Positions 34,970 to 45,773 of a DNA stretch of 64,000 nt are shown in pieces. The position numbers were made by a program, and so were the translations under genes. The DNA comes from Bacillus cereus group sp. RP43 (GTDB lineage Bacteria > Bacillota > Bacilli > Bacillales > Bacillaceae_G). The stretch covers positions 1,612,001-1,676,000 of the forward strand of contig NZ_JARVHQ010000001.1 of assembly GCF_040459645.1 (NCBI RefSeq), read 5' to 3'. Each line of letters starts with the position of its first letter. Position 1 is the first letter of the stretch. Under the pieces are notes generated by a model. It was not told the origin of the DNA and searched no databases. It saw nothing but the letters and a program-made list of their open reading frames with translations.

Positions 34970-36001
34970 ATGAGTGATCGTCAAGCGGCATTAGATATGG
35001 CGTTAAAACAAATAGAGAAGCAATTCGGTAAAGGTTCAATTATGAAATTAGGAGAACAAGCGGAGCGTAGAATTTCTACAATTTCAAGTGGTTCTTTAGC
35101 ACTTGATGTGGCACTAGGGGTAGGCGGATACCCACGTGGACGTATTATTGAAATTTATGGACCTGAAAGTTCAGGTAAAACAACAGTTTCATTACACGCA
35201 ATCGCGGAAGTGCAGCGTCAAGGTGGACAAGCGGCGTTCATCGATGCGGAGCATGCAATGGATCCTGTATATGCACAAAAATTAGGTGTTAACATCGATG
35301 AATTACTATTATCACAGCCTGATACAGGAGAGCAAGGTCTAGAAATCGCAGAAGCACTTGTACGAAGTGGCGCGGTTGATATTATCGTAATTGACTCTGT
35401 AGCAGCTCTTGTACCGAAAGCTGAGATTGAAGGGGACATGGGTGACTCTCACGTTGGTTTACAAGCACGTTTAATGTCACAAGCACTTCGTAAACTTTCA
35501 GGTGCAATCAACAAATCAAAAACAATCGCAATCTTTATCAACCAAATTCGTGAAAAAGTCGGGGTTATGTTCGGGAACCCAGAAACAACTCCAGGTGGTC
35601 GTGCGTTGAAATTCTATTCAACTGTCCGTCTTGAAGTGCGTCGTGCTGAGCAATTAAAGCAAGGTAATGACATCGTTGGTAATAAAACGAAAGTAAAAGT
35701 AGTTAAAAATAAAGTAGCACCGCCATTCCGTGTTGCTGAAGTTGATATTATGTATGGAGAAGGTATTTCAAGAGAAGGTGAAATCTTAGATATGGCTTCT
35801 GAACTTGATATCGTTCAAAAGAGCGGTGCTTGGTACTCTTATAATGAAGAGCGCTTAGGGCAAGGTCGTGAAAATTCGAAGCAATTCTTAAAAGAGAATA
35901 CGGATTTAAGAGAGGAAATTGCTTTCTTTGTTCGTGAACATCACGGAATTGGTGAAGACTCTGGTGTTGAAGGCACGGAAGATTCAACTCTTCAAGATTA
36001 A
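34970..36001 (+). CDS. recA: Recombinase RecA
   Basis: 343 aa, normal length, no intein. Walker [10 protein letters not shown] at residues 64-72, Walker [10 protein letters not shown], and the L1/L2 regions ([16 protein letters not shown]). Drives homologous recombination and LexA self-cleavage. Own SOS-controlled promoter and strong terminator. AAGGAGG ribosome site. Confidence 0.98.
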   Translation: MSDRQAALDMALKQIEKQFGKGSIMKLGEQAERRISTISSGSLALDVALGVGGYPRGRIIEIYGPESSGKTTVSLHAIAEVQRQGGQAAFIDAEHAMDPVYAQKLGVNIDELLLSQPDTGEQGLEIAEALVRSGAVDIIVIDSVAALVPKAEIEGDMGDSHVGLQARLMSQALRKLSGAINKSKTIAIFINQIREKVGVMFGNPETTPGGRALKFYSTVRLEVRRAEQLKQGNDIVGNKTKVKVVKNKVAPPFRVAEVDIMYGEGISREGEILDMASELDIVQKSGAWYSYNEERLGQGRENSKQFLKENTDLREEIAFFVREHHGIGEDSGVEGTEDSTLQD

Positions 36002-36037
36002 AAAATAAAAGACACGGTCCCGTGTCTTTTATTTTTT
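36001..36037 (+). terminator. Terminator after recA
   Basis: AAAAATAAAAGACACGG pairs perfectly with CCGTGTCTTTTATTTTT, loop TC. Confidence 0.93.
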
Positions 36038-36237
36038 AATTCATTATGAAAGCGTTGTATATAGCTAGAGATAAAATATTTATTCTATCCAAAAGGCTAT
36101 GTATAAAGAGGGATATTCATATGTTTTGAGTGAATGAATTGGGATTTACTAAGGTTTTCCAGGATAATATGCCGTCTGTTTTTTAAATCCATATAAGATT
36201 CAGGGCTGAAGGTAAAGAAAGTAAAAGTAGACAACGC

Positions 36238-36266
36238 TTGACAATGAAAATTGCGATAGATACAAT
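36238..36266 (+). promoter_or_regulatory. rny promoter
   Basis: TTGACA (36238-36243), 17-base spacer, TACAAT (36261-36266). Predicts a leader of about 210 bases before rny. Confidence 0.8.
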
Positions 36267-36385
36267 GAGAATGTATATTTTTTCTTATATACGATATACT
36301 CTTCTCAAGAAGAGAAGTAATATTCGGAGTAAGACTTAAATCTTGCCGAAATAATAATATGACATTTTAATTGTGAAATGAAGAA

Positions 36386-36461
36386 AGTCCCTTAAAAAAG
36401 CGGGACGACGGTCTTTGCTGTACGTTGTCATTCAATGTACATGCCGACAGTCTTTTTTCAT
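36386..36461 (+). promoter_or_regulatory. Tandem hairpins with T-run in the rny leader (possible attenuator)
   Basis: GTCCC / GGGAC pair near 36386-36406. A longer stem TGTACGTTG (36419-36427) / CAATGTACA (36434-36442 region) follows, with flanking GAC/GTC pairing and a run of six T, all before the rny ribosome site. The shape is terminator-like within a leader. Confidence 0.5.
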
Positions 36462-36484
36462 TCATAGCAAGGGGAGGTGAAATC

Positions 36485-38047
36485 ATGAGTAGTACAGTTT
36501 GGATACTCATCTCCATTTTGCTTGCAACAGTCGGTGCAGTTGTTGGCTTTTTTGTTCGAAAGTCTATTGCCGAAGCGAAGATTAATGGTGCAGCTAATGA
36601 AGCAAAACGTATTCTAGACGAAGCGAATCGTGATGCTGAAGCACTTAAGAAAGAAGCGCTTTTAGAAGCAAAGGATGAAATTCATACACTTCGTACAGAA
36701 GCTGAATTAGAAATTCGTGACCGTAGAAGCGAATTACAAAAACAAGAAAATCGTTTAATGCAAAAAGAAGAGAACCTTGATCGTAAAGACGAAACGCTCG
36801 ATAAACGCGAGCAACAGTTAGAAAAGAAAGAGGAATCTCTTGTAGCGAAACAACAACAGATTGAAGAGTTGGAAAGCAAAGTGGGAGAGTTAGTTCAAAA
36901 GCAACAAACAGAATTAGAGCGCATTTCCAATCTGACCCGCGAACAAGCGAAAGCAATTATTCTTGGTAAAGTGGAAAGTGAAGTTTCTCATGAAATTGCC
37001 GTTATGGTAAAAGAAAGTGAAGTTCGCGCGAAAGAAGAAGCGGATAAGAAGGCAAAAGAGATTTTATCTCTTGCAATGCAAAGATGTGCAGCTGATCATG
37101 TTGCTGAAACAACCGTTTCGGTTGTAAATCTTCCAAACGACGAAATGAAGGGACGTATTATCGGACGTGAAGGTCGTAATATTCGTACGTTAGAAACGTT
37201 AACAGGTATTGACCTTATTATCGATGATACACCAGAAGCGGTAATTCTATCTGGATTTGACCCGATTCGTCGTGAAACAGCTCGTATCGCTCTTGATAAA
37301 CTAGTACAGGATGGACGTATTCACCCAGCGCGTATTGAAGAGATGGTCGAAAAATCAAGACGTGAAGTGGACGAGTATATTCGTGAAGTCGGAGAGCAAA
37401 CAACGTTTGAAGTGGGTGTTCATGGCTTACATCCAGATTTAATTAAAATTTTAGGTCGTTTAAAATACCGTACAAGTTACGGACAAAACGTCTTAAAACA
37501 CTCTATGGAAGTTGCATACTTAACTGGACTTATGGCAGCGGAGCTTGGTGAGGATGAAAAACTAGCAAGACGTGCTGGTCTATTACATGATATCGGAAAA
37601 GCAATCGATCATGAAGTAGAAGGTAGCCACGTTGAAATTGGTGTTGAACTCGCAACGAAATATAAAGAGCATCCTGTTGTAATAAACAGTATCGCATCTC
37701 ACCATGGTGACACAGAACCAACTTCTATCATTGCAGTTCTAGTTGCTGCAGCAGATGCATTATCAGCTGCAAGACCGGGAGCTCGTAGTGAAACGCTTGA
37801 GAACTACATTCGTCGTCTTGAAAAGTTAGAAGAAATTTCAGAGTCTTATGAAGGCGTAGAAAAATCTTTCGCAATTCAAGCAGGACGTGAAGTTCGTATT
37901 CTGGTAAAACCAGATACAATTGATGATTTAGAAGCTCATCGTTTAGCTCGTGATATTCGAAAACGTATTGAAAATGAACTGGATTATCCAGGACATATTA
38001 AAGTAACTGTTATTCGTGAAACACGCGCAGTGGAATACGCAAAATAA
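36485..38047 (+). CDS. rny: Ribonuclease Y
   Basis: 520 aa, membrane-anchored endoribonuclease that starts bulk mRNA decay. N-terminal transmembrane helix (residues 4-24), a long coiled coil to about 200, a KH domain ([15 protein letters not shown], about 220-245), and an HD domain with H-D-I-G-K-A near 367-372. The start is the ATG at 36485 behind GGGGAGGTG; the frame is open further upstream but in leader sequence. Confidence 0.96.
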   Translation: MSSTVWILISILLATVGAVVGFFVRKSIAEAKINGAANEAKRILDEANRDAEALKKEALLEAKDEIHTLRTEAELEIRDRRSELQKQENRLMQKEENLDRKDETLDKREQQLEKKEESLVAKQQQIEELESKVGELVQKQQTELERISNLTREQAKAIILGKVESEVSHEIAVMVKESEVRAKEEADKKAKEILSLAMQRCAADHVAETTVSVVNLPNDEMKGRIIGREGRNIRTLETLTGIDLIIDDTPEAVILSGFDPIRRETARIALDKLVQDGRIHPARIEEMVEKSRREVDEYIREVGEQTTFEVGVHGLHPDLIKILGRLKYRTSYGQNVLKHSMEVAYLTGLMAAELGEDEKLARRAGLLHDIGKAIDHEVEGSHVEIGVELATKYKEHPVVINSIASHHGDTEPTSIIAVLVAAADALSAARPGARSETLENYIRRLEKLEEISESYEGVEKSFAIQAGREVRILVKPDTIDDLEAHRLARDIRKRIENELDYPGHIKVTVIRETRAVEYAK

Positions 38048-38074
38048 AGTGGTGAAACACCACTTTATTTTTTT
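38042..38074 (+). terminator. Terminator after rny
   Basis: AAATAAAGTGGTG pairs with CACCACTTTATTT, loop AAA, then a T-run. Confidence 0.92.
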
Positions 38075-38224
38075 GTGTTGGAATTGGGTAAAATAAAGAA
38101 AATTATTTATGAGCAGTATGCAAGTGAAGAAACTTATAATAGATAAATTGTAACTGTTGTAAGGAAATAGCTTTAAGTTATAGTATGGTAATAAAAAATG
38201 TAGTACATAGAAAGGGTAAGACAT

Positions 38225-39019
38225 ATGAGAATATTATTTGTTGGGGATGTAGTAGGATCTCCTGGTAGAGACATGATTCAACAGTACGTACCGGCATTAA
38301 AGAAAAAATATACACCCACAGTAACAATTATTAATGGAGAAAATGCTGCGGGTGGACGTGGAATTACGGAAAAAATATATCGAAACTTTTTAGAGTGCGG
38401 GGCACAAGCGGTTACACTTGGAAACCATGCTTGGGATAACCGTGAAGTATTTGAATTTATCGATGATGCAAAATATCTTGCAAGACCAGCTAACTTCCCA
38501 GAAGGAGCGCCGGGAAAAGGGCTTATCTTTGTAAATTGTAATGGAACAGAAGTTGCAGTTATTAACTTACAAGGACGTACTTTCCTTCCTCCGATTGATT
38601 GTCCATTCCGTAAAGCGGATGAGTTAATCAGCATTGCAAAAAAACGTACAAACATTATTTTTATTGATTTTCATGCTGAAACAACAAGTGAGAAGCAGGC
38701 GTTAGGTTGGTACGTAGACGGTCGCGCTACAGCGGTAGTAGGTACACATACACACGTTCCTACAGCTGATAATCGTATTTTACCAAGCGGAACAGCTTAT
38801 ATTACAGATGTTGGTATGACAGGCCCATATGATGGGATTTTAGGTATGGATCGCGAAGCGGTATTGAAGAAGTTTTTAACGAACTTACCAGTACGTTTTG
38901 AAGTGACGAATGGTAGAACGCAATTAAGTGCAGTGTTAATTGATGTGGATCCTAATACAGGGAAAGCGAAGAAAATTGAGCGCATTTTAATTAATGATGA
39001 CCAACCGTTTTTTGACTGA
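38225..39019 (+). CDS. ymdB: Phosphodiesterase YmdB
   Basis: 264-aa metallophosphoesterase. Metal-site motifs GDVVGSPGRD at the N-terminus, N-G-E-N-A-A-G-G, L-G-N-H-A-W-D, F-H-A-E-T and G-T-H-T-H-V-P. In B. subtilis YmdB hydrolyses cAMP-type substrates and governs the biofilm-versus-motility choice and nanotube formation. Sits after rny as in B. subtilis. Confidence 0.94.
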   Translation: MRILFVGDVVGSPGRDMIQQYVPALKKKYTPTVTIINGENAAGGRGITEKIYRNFLECGAQAVTLGNHAWDNREVFEFIDDAKYLARPANFPEGAPGKGLIFVNCNGTEVAVINLQGRTFLPPIDCPFRKADELISIAKKRTNIIFIDFHAETTSEKQALGWYVDGRATAVVGTHTHVPTADNRILPSGTAYITDVGMTGPYDGILGMDREAVLKKFLTNLPVRFEVTNGRTQLSAVLIDVDPNTGKAKKIERILINDDQPFFD

Positions 39020-39081
39020 TTTTTAATGAAAAGTTAGAGAATTTATTATATTTTAATTTTTTAGAAAAATTACAGAAATTT

Positions 39082-39112
39082 AGCAGGAATACGTGCCATT
39101 CCTCGTGAATAT
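39082..39112 (+). promoter_or_regulatory. Sigma-H-type promoter of spoVS
   Basis: AGCAGGAATA (39082-39091) and GTGAATAT (39105-39112) separated by about 13 bases match the sigma-H consensus (RnAGGAwWW ... RnnGAATww). spoVS is known to depend on sigma-H in B. subtilis. Confidence 0.75.
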
Positions 39113-39168
39113 AAGTTAAAGTGAAATAATTGCTATTACTTTTTATAGAAACGAGGAGGAAACGCGGA

Positions 39169-39429
39169 ATGGAAATATTAAAAGTTAAAGCAACGTCGGT
39201 CCCTAATTCTGTAGCTGGTGCACTTGCAGGTGTTATTCGCGAACGCGGAACAGCAGAAATTCAAGCTATTGGTGCAGGTGCATTGAACCAAGCGGTAAAG
39301 GCAGTAGCAATTGCAAGAGGATTTGTAGCGCCTAGCGGTTTGGACTTGATTTGTATCCCAGCGTTTACAGATATTATGATTGATGGTGAAGAGCGTACAG
39401 CGATAAAATTAATTGTAGAACCTCGTTAA
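39169..39429 (+). CDS. spoVS: Stage V sporulation protein S
   Basis: 86-aa Alba-like small protein, the exact usual length, with G-A-L-A-G-V-I-R-E-R-G and I-G-A-G-A-L-N-Q-A-V-K-A. Needed for spore coat assembly and affects FtsAZ-dependent steps. ATG at 39169 with GAGGAGG; a longer upstream frame has no ribosome site. Confidence 0.96.
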   Translation: MEILKVKATSVPNSVAGALAGVIRERGTAEIQAIGAGALNQAVKAVAIARGFVAPSGLDLICIPAFTDIMIDGEERTAIKLIVEPR

Positions 39430-39433
39430 GTTG

Positions 39434-39471
39434 AAACAACCTGTTTGCATGTATGCAGACAGGTTGTTTTT
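39434..39471 (+). terminator. Terminator after spoVS
   Basis: AAACAACCTGT pairs with ACAGGTTGTTT, with further TGCAT/ATGCA pairing inside. Confidence 0.9.
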
Positions 39472-39490
39472 GTAATGGAGGAATATGAAA

Positions 39491-40414
39491 ATGAAAATTT
39501 TTGATGCTCATTGCGATGTGCTCTTTCAGTTATGGAGTGCAAAGGGAAAAAAAGACTTTCAAAACGATTCACAATTACATATTACATTTGAACAATTAAA
39601 GAAAAGAAAAGGAAGTATACAATGCTTTGCTATATATGTACCAGAAACAGTAGCGTATGAAAAGCGTTTTGAAGTTGCGCTGCAAATGATAGATATTTTT
39701 CATAATGAAATTCTATCGCTACCAGGAATGAAGTTTATTCAGACAAAAAACGATATTAACATGCTAAAACAGGACGAGATTGGAGCATTATTAACATTAG
39801 AAGGATGCGAAGCAATTGGAAAAGAAGCGATGAAATTACGTTTGTTTTATCGCTTAGGTGTACGTTCTTTTGGATTGACATGGAACTATGCCAATCTGTT
39901 AGCTGATGGAGCGCTAGAGGCACGTGGAGCAGGTTTAACTGCATTTGGTAGACAAGTTGTACAAGAACTTAATACGTTACATTTATGGATCGATGTGTCT
40001 CACTTAAATGAAAGAAGCTTTTGGGATGTTATTGAAATTGCTAAAAAACCAATTGCATCTCACTCAAACTGTTATCAACTTTGTGGGCATCCACGCAATT
40101 TAACAGATGAACAAATAAGAGCTCTTATAAAGAAAAATAGCATTATTGGTATTACTTTCGTACCGCAGTTTTTAACGAATGAAAGACAAGCGAATATAGC
40201 AGATATATTAAGGCATGTGGAATATATTTGTTCATTAGGTGGAGAAAAAAATATAGGATTCGGTTCTGATTTTGATGGGATTTTAGAAACTGTTGTAGGT
40301 GTAGAAGCATATAGGGATTATGAAAATATAATTAATCAACTGTGTAAAAAGTATAGTGAATCAACTGTAGAGCGATTTTTGTATAAAAATTTTGTTGACT
40401 GTATAACGTTCTAA
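39491..40414 (+). CDS. Membrane-dipeptidase-type (M19) dipeptidase
   Basis: 307-aa zinc dipeptidase of the renal dipeptidase family. Zinc ligands: H-x-D as FDAHCD at the start, Glu in LTLEGCEA, His in ASHSNC and the following GHPRNL, and Asp in G-S-D-F-D-G-I near the end. It hydrolyses dipeptides, possibly wall-derived. B. subtilis has tdh-kbl at this spot instead. I prefer the ATG at 39491 (9 bases from GGAGG) to the ATG at 39485 (only 3 bases). Confidence 0.88.
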   Translation: MKIFDAHCDVLFQLWSAKGKKDFQNDSQLHITFEQLKKRKGSIQCFAIYVPETVAYEKRFEVALQMIDIFHNEILSLPGMKFIQTKNDINMLKQDEIGALLTLEGCEAIGKEAMKLRLFYRLGVRSFGLTWNYANLLADGALEARGAGLTAFGRQVVQELNTLHLWIDVSHLNERSFWDVIEIAKKPIASHSNCYQLCGHPRNLTDEQIRALIKKNSIIGITFVPQFLTNERQANIADILRHVEYICSLGGEKNIGFGSDFDGILETVVGVEAYRDYENIINQLCKKYSESTVERFLYKNFVDCITF

Positions 40415-40641
40415 AGGATGCATTTTAAAAATTCAGAAAAATTAAAATAAATACACTTGAATTTATTGATTTTTTTAAGACCTAATACTAGAATGGTAAA
40501 CGAAATAGCATTATACTAAAGATTAAGGGAAATCAGAAGAGGCATAATTTGCGTCCATTGTAGTTTATTTGCATAAAAAATGCTAAACTATTACTGTAAA
40601 AAAATACACTACAATGAATGCAGCCAAAAGGGGTGTAGGAG

Positions 40642-42399
40642 ATGATTAGTCAACTTTCATGGAAAGTTGGAGGCCAACAAGGTGAAGGAATTGAAAGTAC
40701 AGGAGAAATCTTCTGTATTGCATTAAACCGATTAGGATATTACCTATACGGTTACCGCCACTTCTCATCACGTATTAAAGGCGGCCATACAAATAATAAA
40801 ATTCGTGTAAGTACAACAGAAGTACGTGCGATCTCAGATGATTTAGATATTTTAATTGCTTTTGATCAAGAAACAATTGATTTTAACTTCCACGAACTAC
40901 GTCCGGGCGGAATTGTAGTTGCGGATGCGAAATTTAATCCGACAATACCTGATAATACAGATGTAAATCTATATGTGATACCGTTTACAGATATCGCTTC
41001 AGAATTAGGCACATCTTTAATGAAAAACATGGTTGCTGTTGGAGCATCTAGTGCGGTATTAGGATTAGACGAAACAGCTTATTTAGAGGTTGTTGAAGAA
41101 ATCTTTGGTCGTAAAGGAGAGCAAGTCGTTCAAAAGAATATGGAAGCAATTAAACGCGGCTCTCAATACATGAAAGAATTGCTTGGTGAGAAAGTAAACA
41201 TGATGCAGCTTGAAAAAGCTGACGGTAAGAAACGCATGTTTATGATTGGAAACGACGCAATCGCATTTGGTGCGGTGGCTGGTGGTGCTCGCTTTATGTC
41301 TGCATATCCAATCACACCTGCATCTGAAATTATGGAATATTTAATTAAAAAGTTACCGAAAGTCGGCGGAACAGTAATCCAAACTGAGGATGAAATCGCA
41401 GCTTGTACAATGGCGATCGGTGCAAACTACGCTGGTGTTCGTACATTAACAGCATCTGCTGGTCCTGGTCTTTCTTTAATGATGGAAGCAATTGGTTTAG
41501 CAGGTATTACTGAAACACCGCTAGTTATCATTGATACACAACGTGGTGGTCCAAGTACGGGCTTACCAACAAAACAAGAGCAGTCTGACTTAATGGCTAT
41601 GATTTACGGAACGCATGGTGAGATTCCAAAAATCGTAATGGCGCCAAGTACAGTTGAAGAAGCTTTCTATGATATTGTAGAAGCGTTTAACTTAGCAGAA
41701 GAATATCAAGTGCCTGTTATTTTCTTAACAGATTTACAGCTTTCTTTAGGAAAGCAAACAGTAGAACCACTTAAGTTAGATAAAGTGGAAATTCGTCGTG
41801 GTAAGCTTGATTTAGAAGTAGAATTACCAGAACGTGAAAATAAAGCATACTTCAAGCGTTATGAAGTAACAGAAGATGGAATTTCACCACGTGTTTTACC
41901 TGGTATGAAAAATGGTATTCACCATGTTACAGGTGTAGAACATGATGAAACGGGTAAACCATCTGAATCAGCGTTAAATCGTAAAGATCAAATGGACAAA
42001 CGTTTCCGTAAAATGGCGAACTTGCAGTTTAATACCCCTATTTACAAAAATGCTAAGCATGATGACGCAGACGTATTGTTAGTTGGTTTTAACTCAACTC
42101 GTGGTGCGATCGAAGAGGCAATGCAGCGTTTGGAACAAGAAGGAATGAAAGTCAACCATGCCCATGTACGTTTAATTCATCCGTTCCCAACAGCTGAAAT
42201 CGATCCACTTGTGAAAAAAGCGAAGCGTGTTGTAGTAGTAGAAAACAATGCAACTGGTCAGCTTGCTAACATTATGAAAATGAATCTTGGCAATGGTGAG
42301 AAAATTTCTAGTCTTTTAAAATACGATGGAAATCCATTCTTGCCGAAAGAGATTTACAACGAATGTAAAAAAGGGGTTGTATTAAATGGCAACATTTAA
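40642..42399 (+). CDS. korA: 2-oxoacid:ferredoxin oxidoreductase, alpha (fused gamma-alpha) subunit
   Basis: 585 aa. Residues 1-190 form the gamma domain (WKVGGQQGEGIESTGEIF); residues 200 onward are the alpha domain with SAYPITPASEIMEYL and the A-S-A-G-P-G-L-S-L-M loop. With the beta subunit it oxidises 2-oxoglutarate or pyruvate to the acyl-CoA, reducing ferredoxin. Overlaps the beta gene by 14 bases. 2-oxoglutarate is the likelier substrate for this fused type, but this is inferred. Confidence 0.9.
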   Translation: MISQLSWKVGGQQGEGIESTGEIFCIALNRLGYYLYGYRHFSSRIKGGHTNNKIRVSTTEVRAISDDLDILIAFDQETIDFNFHELRPGGIVVADAKFNPTIPDNTDVNLYVIPFTDIASELGTSLMKNMVAVGASSAVLGLDETAYLEVVEEIFGRKGEQVVQKNMEAIKRGSQYMKELLGEKVNMMQLEKADGKKRMFMIGNDAIAFGAVAGGARFMSAYPITPASEIMEYLIKKLPKVGGTVIQTEDEIAACTMAIGANYAGVRTLTASAGPGLSLMMEAIGLAGITETPLVIIDTQRGGPSTGLPTKQEQSDLMAMIYGTHGEIPKIVMAPSTVEEAFYDIVEAFNLAEEYQVPVIFLTDLQLSLGKQTVEPLKLDKVEIRRGKLDLEVELPERENKAYFKRYEVTEDGISPRVLPGMKNGIHHVTGVEHDETGKPSESALNRKDQMDKRFRKMANLQFNTPIYKNAKHDDADVLLVGFNSTRGAIEEAMQRLEQEGMKVNHAHVRLIHPFPTAEIDPLVKKAKRVVVVENNATGQLANIMKMNLGNGEKISSLLKYDGNPFLPKEIYNECKKGVVLNGNI

Positions 42400-43252
42400 G
42401 GACTTTCGTAACAGTGTAAAACCAAACTGGTGCCCAGGTTGCGGAGACTTCTCGGTGCAGGCTGCGATTCAGCGTGCGGCAGCTAACGTTGGTTTAAATC
42501 CAGATGAGCTAGCTGTTATTTCTGGTATCGGCTGTTCCGGTCGTATTTCAGGGTATATTAATTCATATGGTTTGCATAGTATTCACGGACGTGCTCTTCC
42601 GATTGCACAAGGTGTGAAAATGGCAAATCGTGATTTAACAGTTATTGCATCCGGTGGTGACGGTGATGGTTTTGCGATTGGTATGGGACATACAATCCAT
42701 TCTATTCGTCGTAACATTGATATTACGTACATCGTAATGGATAACCAAATTTACGGATTAACAAAAGGTCAAACTTCACCACGTAGTGAAGCTGGATTTA
42801 AAACGAAAAGTACACCACAAGGTTCAATTGAACCATCACTAAATGTTATGGAAATGGCTTTAACAGCTGGTGCGACATTTGTGGCGCAAAGCTTTTCAAG
42901 TGATTTAAAAGAATTAACGCAAATTATTGAAGCTGGTATTAACCATAAAGGCTTTTCATTAATTAATGTATTTAGTCCATGTGTTACTTATAATAAAGTA
43001 AATACTTATGATTGGTTTAAAGAGAATTTAACGAAACTAAGTACAGTAGAAGGATATGATCCATCTAACCGCATGATGGCTATGCAAACATTAATGGAAA
43101 AGAACGGGTTAGTAACAGGTTTAATTTATCAAAATACAAAGCAGCCTTCTTACCAAGAGCTTGTAAAAGACTATAGTGAAAAGCCTTTAGTGCAAGCTGA
43201 TTTGAATATGGATCAGAAAATGTTTGATGAGCTTGTTGCTGAATTTATGTAA
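42386..43252 (+). CDS. korB: 2-oxoacid:ferredoxin oxidoreductase, beta subunit
   Basis: 288-aa thiamin-diphosphate-binding subunit. W-C-P-G-C-G near the N-terminus and a Cys further on (G-I-G-C-S-G) provide Fe-S or TPP-site Cys residues; GDGDGFAIGMGH ... DNQIYGLTKGQTSP is the TPP motif. ATG at 42386 with AAAGGGG inside the korA end. Confidence 0.92.
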   Translation: MATFKDFRNSVKPNWCPGCGDFSVQAAIQRAAANVGLNPDELAVISGIGCSGRISGYINSYGLHSIHGRALPIAQGVKMANRDLTVIASGGDGDGFAIGMGHTIHSIRRNIDITYIVMDNQIYGLTKGQTSPRSEAGFKTKSTPQGSIEPSLNVMEMALTAGATFVAQSFSSDLKELTQIIEAGINHKGFSLINVFSPCVTYNKVNTYDWFKENLTKLSTVEGYDPSNRMMAMQTLMEKNGLVTGLIYQNTKQPSYQELVKDYSEKPLVQADLNMDQKMFDELVAEFM

Positions 43253-43260
43253 TGATCGGA

Positions 43261-43292
43261 GAGAAGGTTGCCACTTGGCAACCTTCTTTTTG
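43261..43292 (+). terminator. Terminator after korAB
   Basis: GAGAAGGTTGCCA pairs with TGGCAACCTTCTT, loop CT, followed by T. Confidence 0.9.
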
Positions 43293-43681
43293 AGTGAATA
43301 AAAATAATTAATAGATTTGTTTACTTAGAAAATTCGGAATGATAAAATAATATATAAATCGTTGTATAAAAATAGCATGTTCATTAACTGTGAAATGTAA
43401 TATAGGATAAGGCTTCTTCTTCTTTAAAATTGGCTAAACGTTCTATACTATGATAATGTGTATAGGGATAAAGCAATATGCTTTTGGGTAGGACAAGATG
43501 AAATAATAAAAAGGGAATGTCTATTTGTGTGGGGAAGACTTCATTCTTACGGATGATTAGATCGATTACTCAAGTTTCAAAGGGCAAGTTATCTCTCAAG
43601 CTATCTAACATCATTGAGATGGGTCTAAGCGCATTAAAATGGACTACAGAGTGTATAGTTAAGGGTGAAAGGAGATTACCG
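43293..43681 (+). promoter_or_regulatory. Long leader upstream of miaB
   Basis: About 390 bases without a gene. The region near 43430-43455 has a candidate TTGGCT ... GATAAT promoter. ATCTCTCAA and TTGAGAT (near 43590-43620) can pair. The miaB frame stays open back to 43517 but lacks a ribosome site there. No known riboswitch is recognised. Confidence 0.4.
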
Positions 43682-45211
43682 ATGAACGAGCAACAACGAT
43701 TAGCAAGTCGACAAGCAAATTCCTCTACGAAAAAAGAAGAGAAAGATTATAGTAAATACTTTGAAAGTGTATACCAACCACCTTCCTTGAAATTGGCGAA
43801 AAAGCGTGGGAAAGAAGAAGTTAAAATTGAACGAGATTTTGGCTTACCTGAAGAGTTCCGTAATTTTGGCGCAGGAAGAAAGTTTTACATTCGTACATAT
43901 GGCTGTCAAATGAATGAGCATGATACAGAAGTAATGGCTGGGATTTTTACAACACTTGGATATGAGCCAACTTTTTCAACTGAAGAGGCAGATGTGATTT
44001 TATTAAACACTTGTGCAATTCGTGAAAACGCTGAAAATAAAGTGTTCGGTGAACTTGGTCATTTAAAATCATTAAAGCGAAGAAATCCGGATCTTTTAAT
44101 TGGTGTATGTGGTTGTATGTCTCAAGAGGAATCTGTTGTAAATAAAATTATGCAAAAAAATCAGCATGTAGATATGGTGTTCGGTACACATAATATTCAT
44201 AGATTACCGTATATCTTAAAGGACGCAATGTTCTCAAAAGAGACGGTAGTTGAAGTTTGGTCAAAAGAAGGGGATGTAATTGAAAACCTTCCGAAAGTAC
44301 GTCGTGGTGATATTAAAGCTTGGGTAAATATTATGTATGGCTGTGATAAGTTCTGTACATATTGTATTGTACCGTATACACGCGGAAAAGAGCGTAGCAG
44401 ACGTCCAGAAGATATTATTAAAGAAATTCGCCATTTAGCTGCGAACGGTTATAGAGAAATTACGTTACTTGGTCAAAACGTAAACGCATACGGTAAAGAC
44501 TTTGAAGATATACAATATGGTCTTGGCGATTTAATGGATGAACTTCGTAAAATCGATATCGCACGTATTCGTTTTACAACAAGTCATCCACGTGATTTTG
44601 ATGATCATTTAATTGATGTTCTTGGAAAAGGTGGTAACCTAGTAGAACATATCCACTTACCAGTTCAATCTGGTAGTACAGATATGCTTAAAATTATGGC
44701 ACGTAAATATTCGCGAGAACACTATTTAGAGCTTGTACGAAAAATTAAAGAAACAATTCCAAATGCAGTACTAACGACTGATATTATCGTTGGTTTCCCA
44801 AATGAAACGGACGAACAGTTTGAAGAGACGATGTCGTTATATCGTGAAGTAGGATTTGATACGGCATTTACATTTATTTATTCTCCGCGTGAAGGTACAC
44901 CAGCTGCAAAAATGCAAGATAATGTTCCAATGGAAGTGAAGAAAGAGCGATTACAACGCTTAAATACACTAGTGAATGAATATGCAGTTAATAAAAACAA
45001 GTGTTATATAGGACAAATTGTAGAAGTATTAGTTGATGGAGAAAGTAAGAATAACCCTGAAGTACTTGCGGGATACACGCGTACGAATAAACTTGTAAAC
45101 TTTGTTGCTTCAAAATCTTTAATTGGTCAGCTTGTGAAAGTAAAAGTAACGGAAGCAAAAACTTGGTCTCTTAACGGGGAATTGGTTAAGGAACCGATTG
45201 AGGTGAAATAA
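43682..45211 (+). CDS. miaB: tRNA-2-methylthio-N6-dimethylallyladenosine synthase
   Basis: 509 aa. Methylthiolates position 37 of tRNAs that read UNN codons. N-terminal MTTase domain with [11 protein letters not shown] and the Cys of NTCAIRENA and GCMSQEE (auxiliary Fe-S cluster); radical SAM motif C-x3-C-x2-C as CDKFCTYC; C-terminal TRAM domain. In B. subtilis it precedes ymcA as here. The ATG at 43682 follows GAAAGGAGA. Confidence 0.95.
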   Translation: MNEQQRLASRQANSSTKKEEKDYSKYFESVYQPPSLKLAKKRGKEEVKIERDFGLPEEFRNFGAGRKFYIRTYGCQMNEHDTEVMAGIFTTLGYEPTFSTEEADVILLNTCAIRENAENKVFGELGHLKSLKRRNPDLLIGVCGCMSQEESVVNKIMQKNQHVDMVFGTHNIHRLPYILKDAMFSKETVVEVWSKEGDVIENLPKVRRGDIKAWVNIMYGCDKFCTYCIVPYTRGKERSRRPEDIIKEIRHLAANGYREITLLGQNVNAYGKDFEDIQYGLGDLMDELRKIDIARIRFTTSHPRDFDDHLIDVLGKGGNLVEHIHLPVQSGSTDMLKIMARKYSREHYLELVRKIKETIPNAVLTTDIIVGFPNETDEQFEETMSLYREVGFDTAFTFIYSPREGTPAAKMQDNVPMEVKKERLQRLNTLVNEYAVNKNKCYIGQIVEVLVDGESKNNPEVLAGYTRTNKLVNFVASKSLIGQLVKVKVTEAKTWSLNGELVKEPIEVK

Positions 45212-45214
45212 TAG

Positions 45215-45646
45215 ATGAAAGTATATACGAAAGATGAAATTGTTGAGCAAGCGAAAGAATTAGCGAAAATGATCTCTGAAACAGAAGAAGTCGATTTCTT
45301 TAAGCGAGCAGAAGCACAAATTCATAAAAATGAAAATGTAAAGCGAGCAATTGATGAAATAAAAGCTTTGCAAAAACAAGCAGTAAACTTGCAACATTAT
45401 GGGAAATGGGAAGCTTTGAAAAAAGTAGAAGCTGAAATTGATGCACTTCAAGATAAGTTAGATAATATCCCAGTTGTACAGGAGTTTAAATCTTCACAAA
45501 CGTATGTAAATGACTTACTACAGCTAGTTGCTAGTACCATTTCTAACAATGTAACAGATGAAATATTAGTTTCAACTGGCGGCGATGTATTGAAGGGTGA
45601 AACTGGTGCAGCAGTAGAGGGTAAAAAAGGAAATTGTGGTTGTTAA
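45215..45646 (+). CDS. ricA: RicA (YmcA), RNA-maturation/Fe-S complex subunit
   Basis: 143-aa YlbF/YmcA-family helical protein ending in G-N-C-G-C, a Cys motif seen in RicA that helps bind the Fe-S cluster of the RicAFT (YmcA-YlbF-YaaT) complex. That complex works with RNase Y and promotes competence, biofilm formation and sporulation. Four bases after miaB, so likely cotranscribed. Confidence 0.92.
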   Translation: MKVYTKDEIVEQAKELAKMISETEEVDFFKRAEAQIHKNENVKRAIDEIKALQKQAVNLQHYGKWEALKKVEAEIDALQDKLDNIPVVQEFKSSQTYVNDLLQLVASTISNNVTDEILVSTGGDVLKGETGAAVEGKKGNCGC

Positions 45647-45677
45647 AGAGATGTCTTATTGACATCTCTTTTTTTTA
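45645..45677 (+). terminator. Terminator after ricA
   Basis: AAAGAGATGTC pairs with GACATCTCTTT, loop TTATT, then a T-run. Confidence 0.9.
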
Positions 45678-45773
45678 TTGGGTTATATCAGAAATTCTTC
45701 TCAAAAAAAGAATGACACATTCCGCTATTGTCACGCATATGATTAAGTGAATAGTGATTGAGGAGGGTTACGA

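Noticed and set aside
34970..36001. Intein or intron in recA
   Set aside because: The gene is uninterrupted at the normal 343 aa.
43293..43681. T-box or other riboswitch before miaB
   Set aside because: No T-box sequence (AGGGTGGNACCGCG type) or other known aptamer motif is visible.
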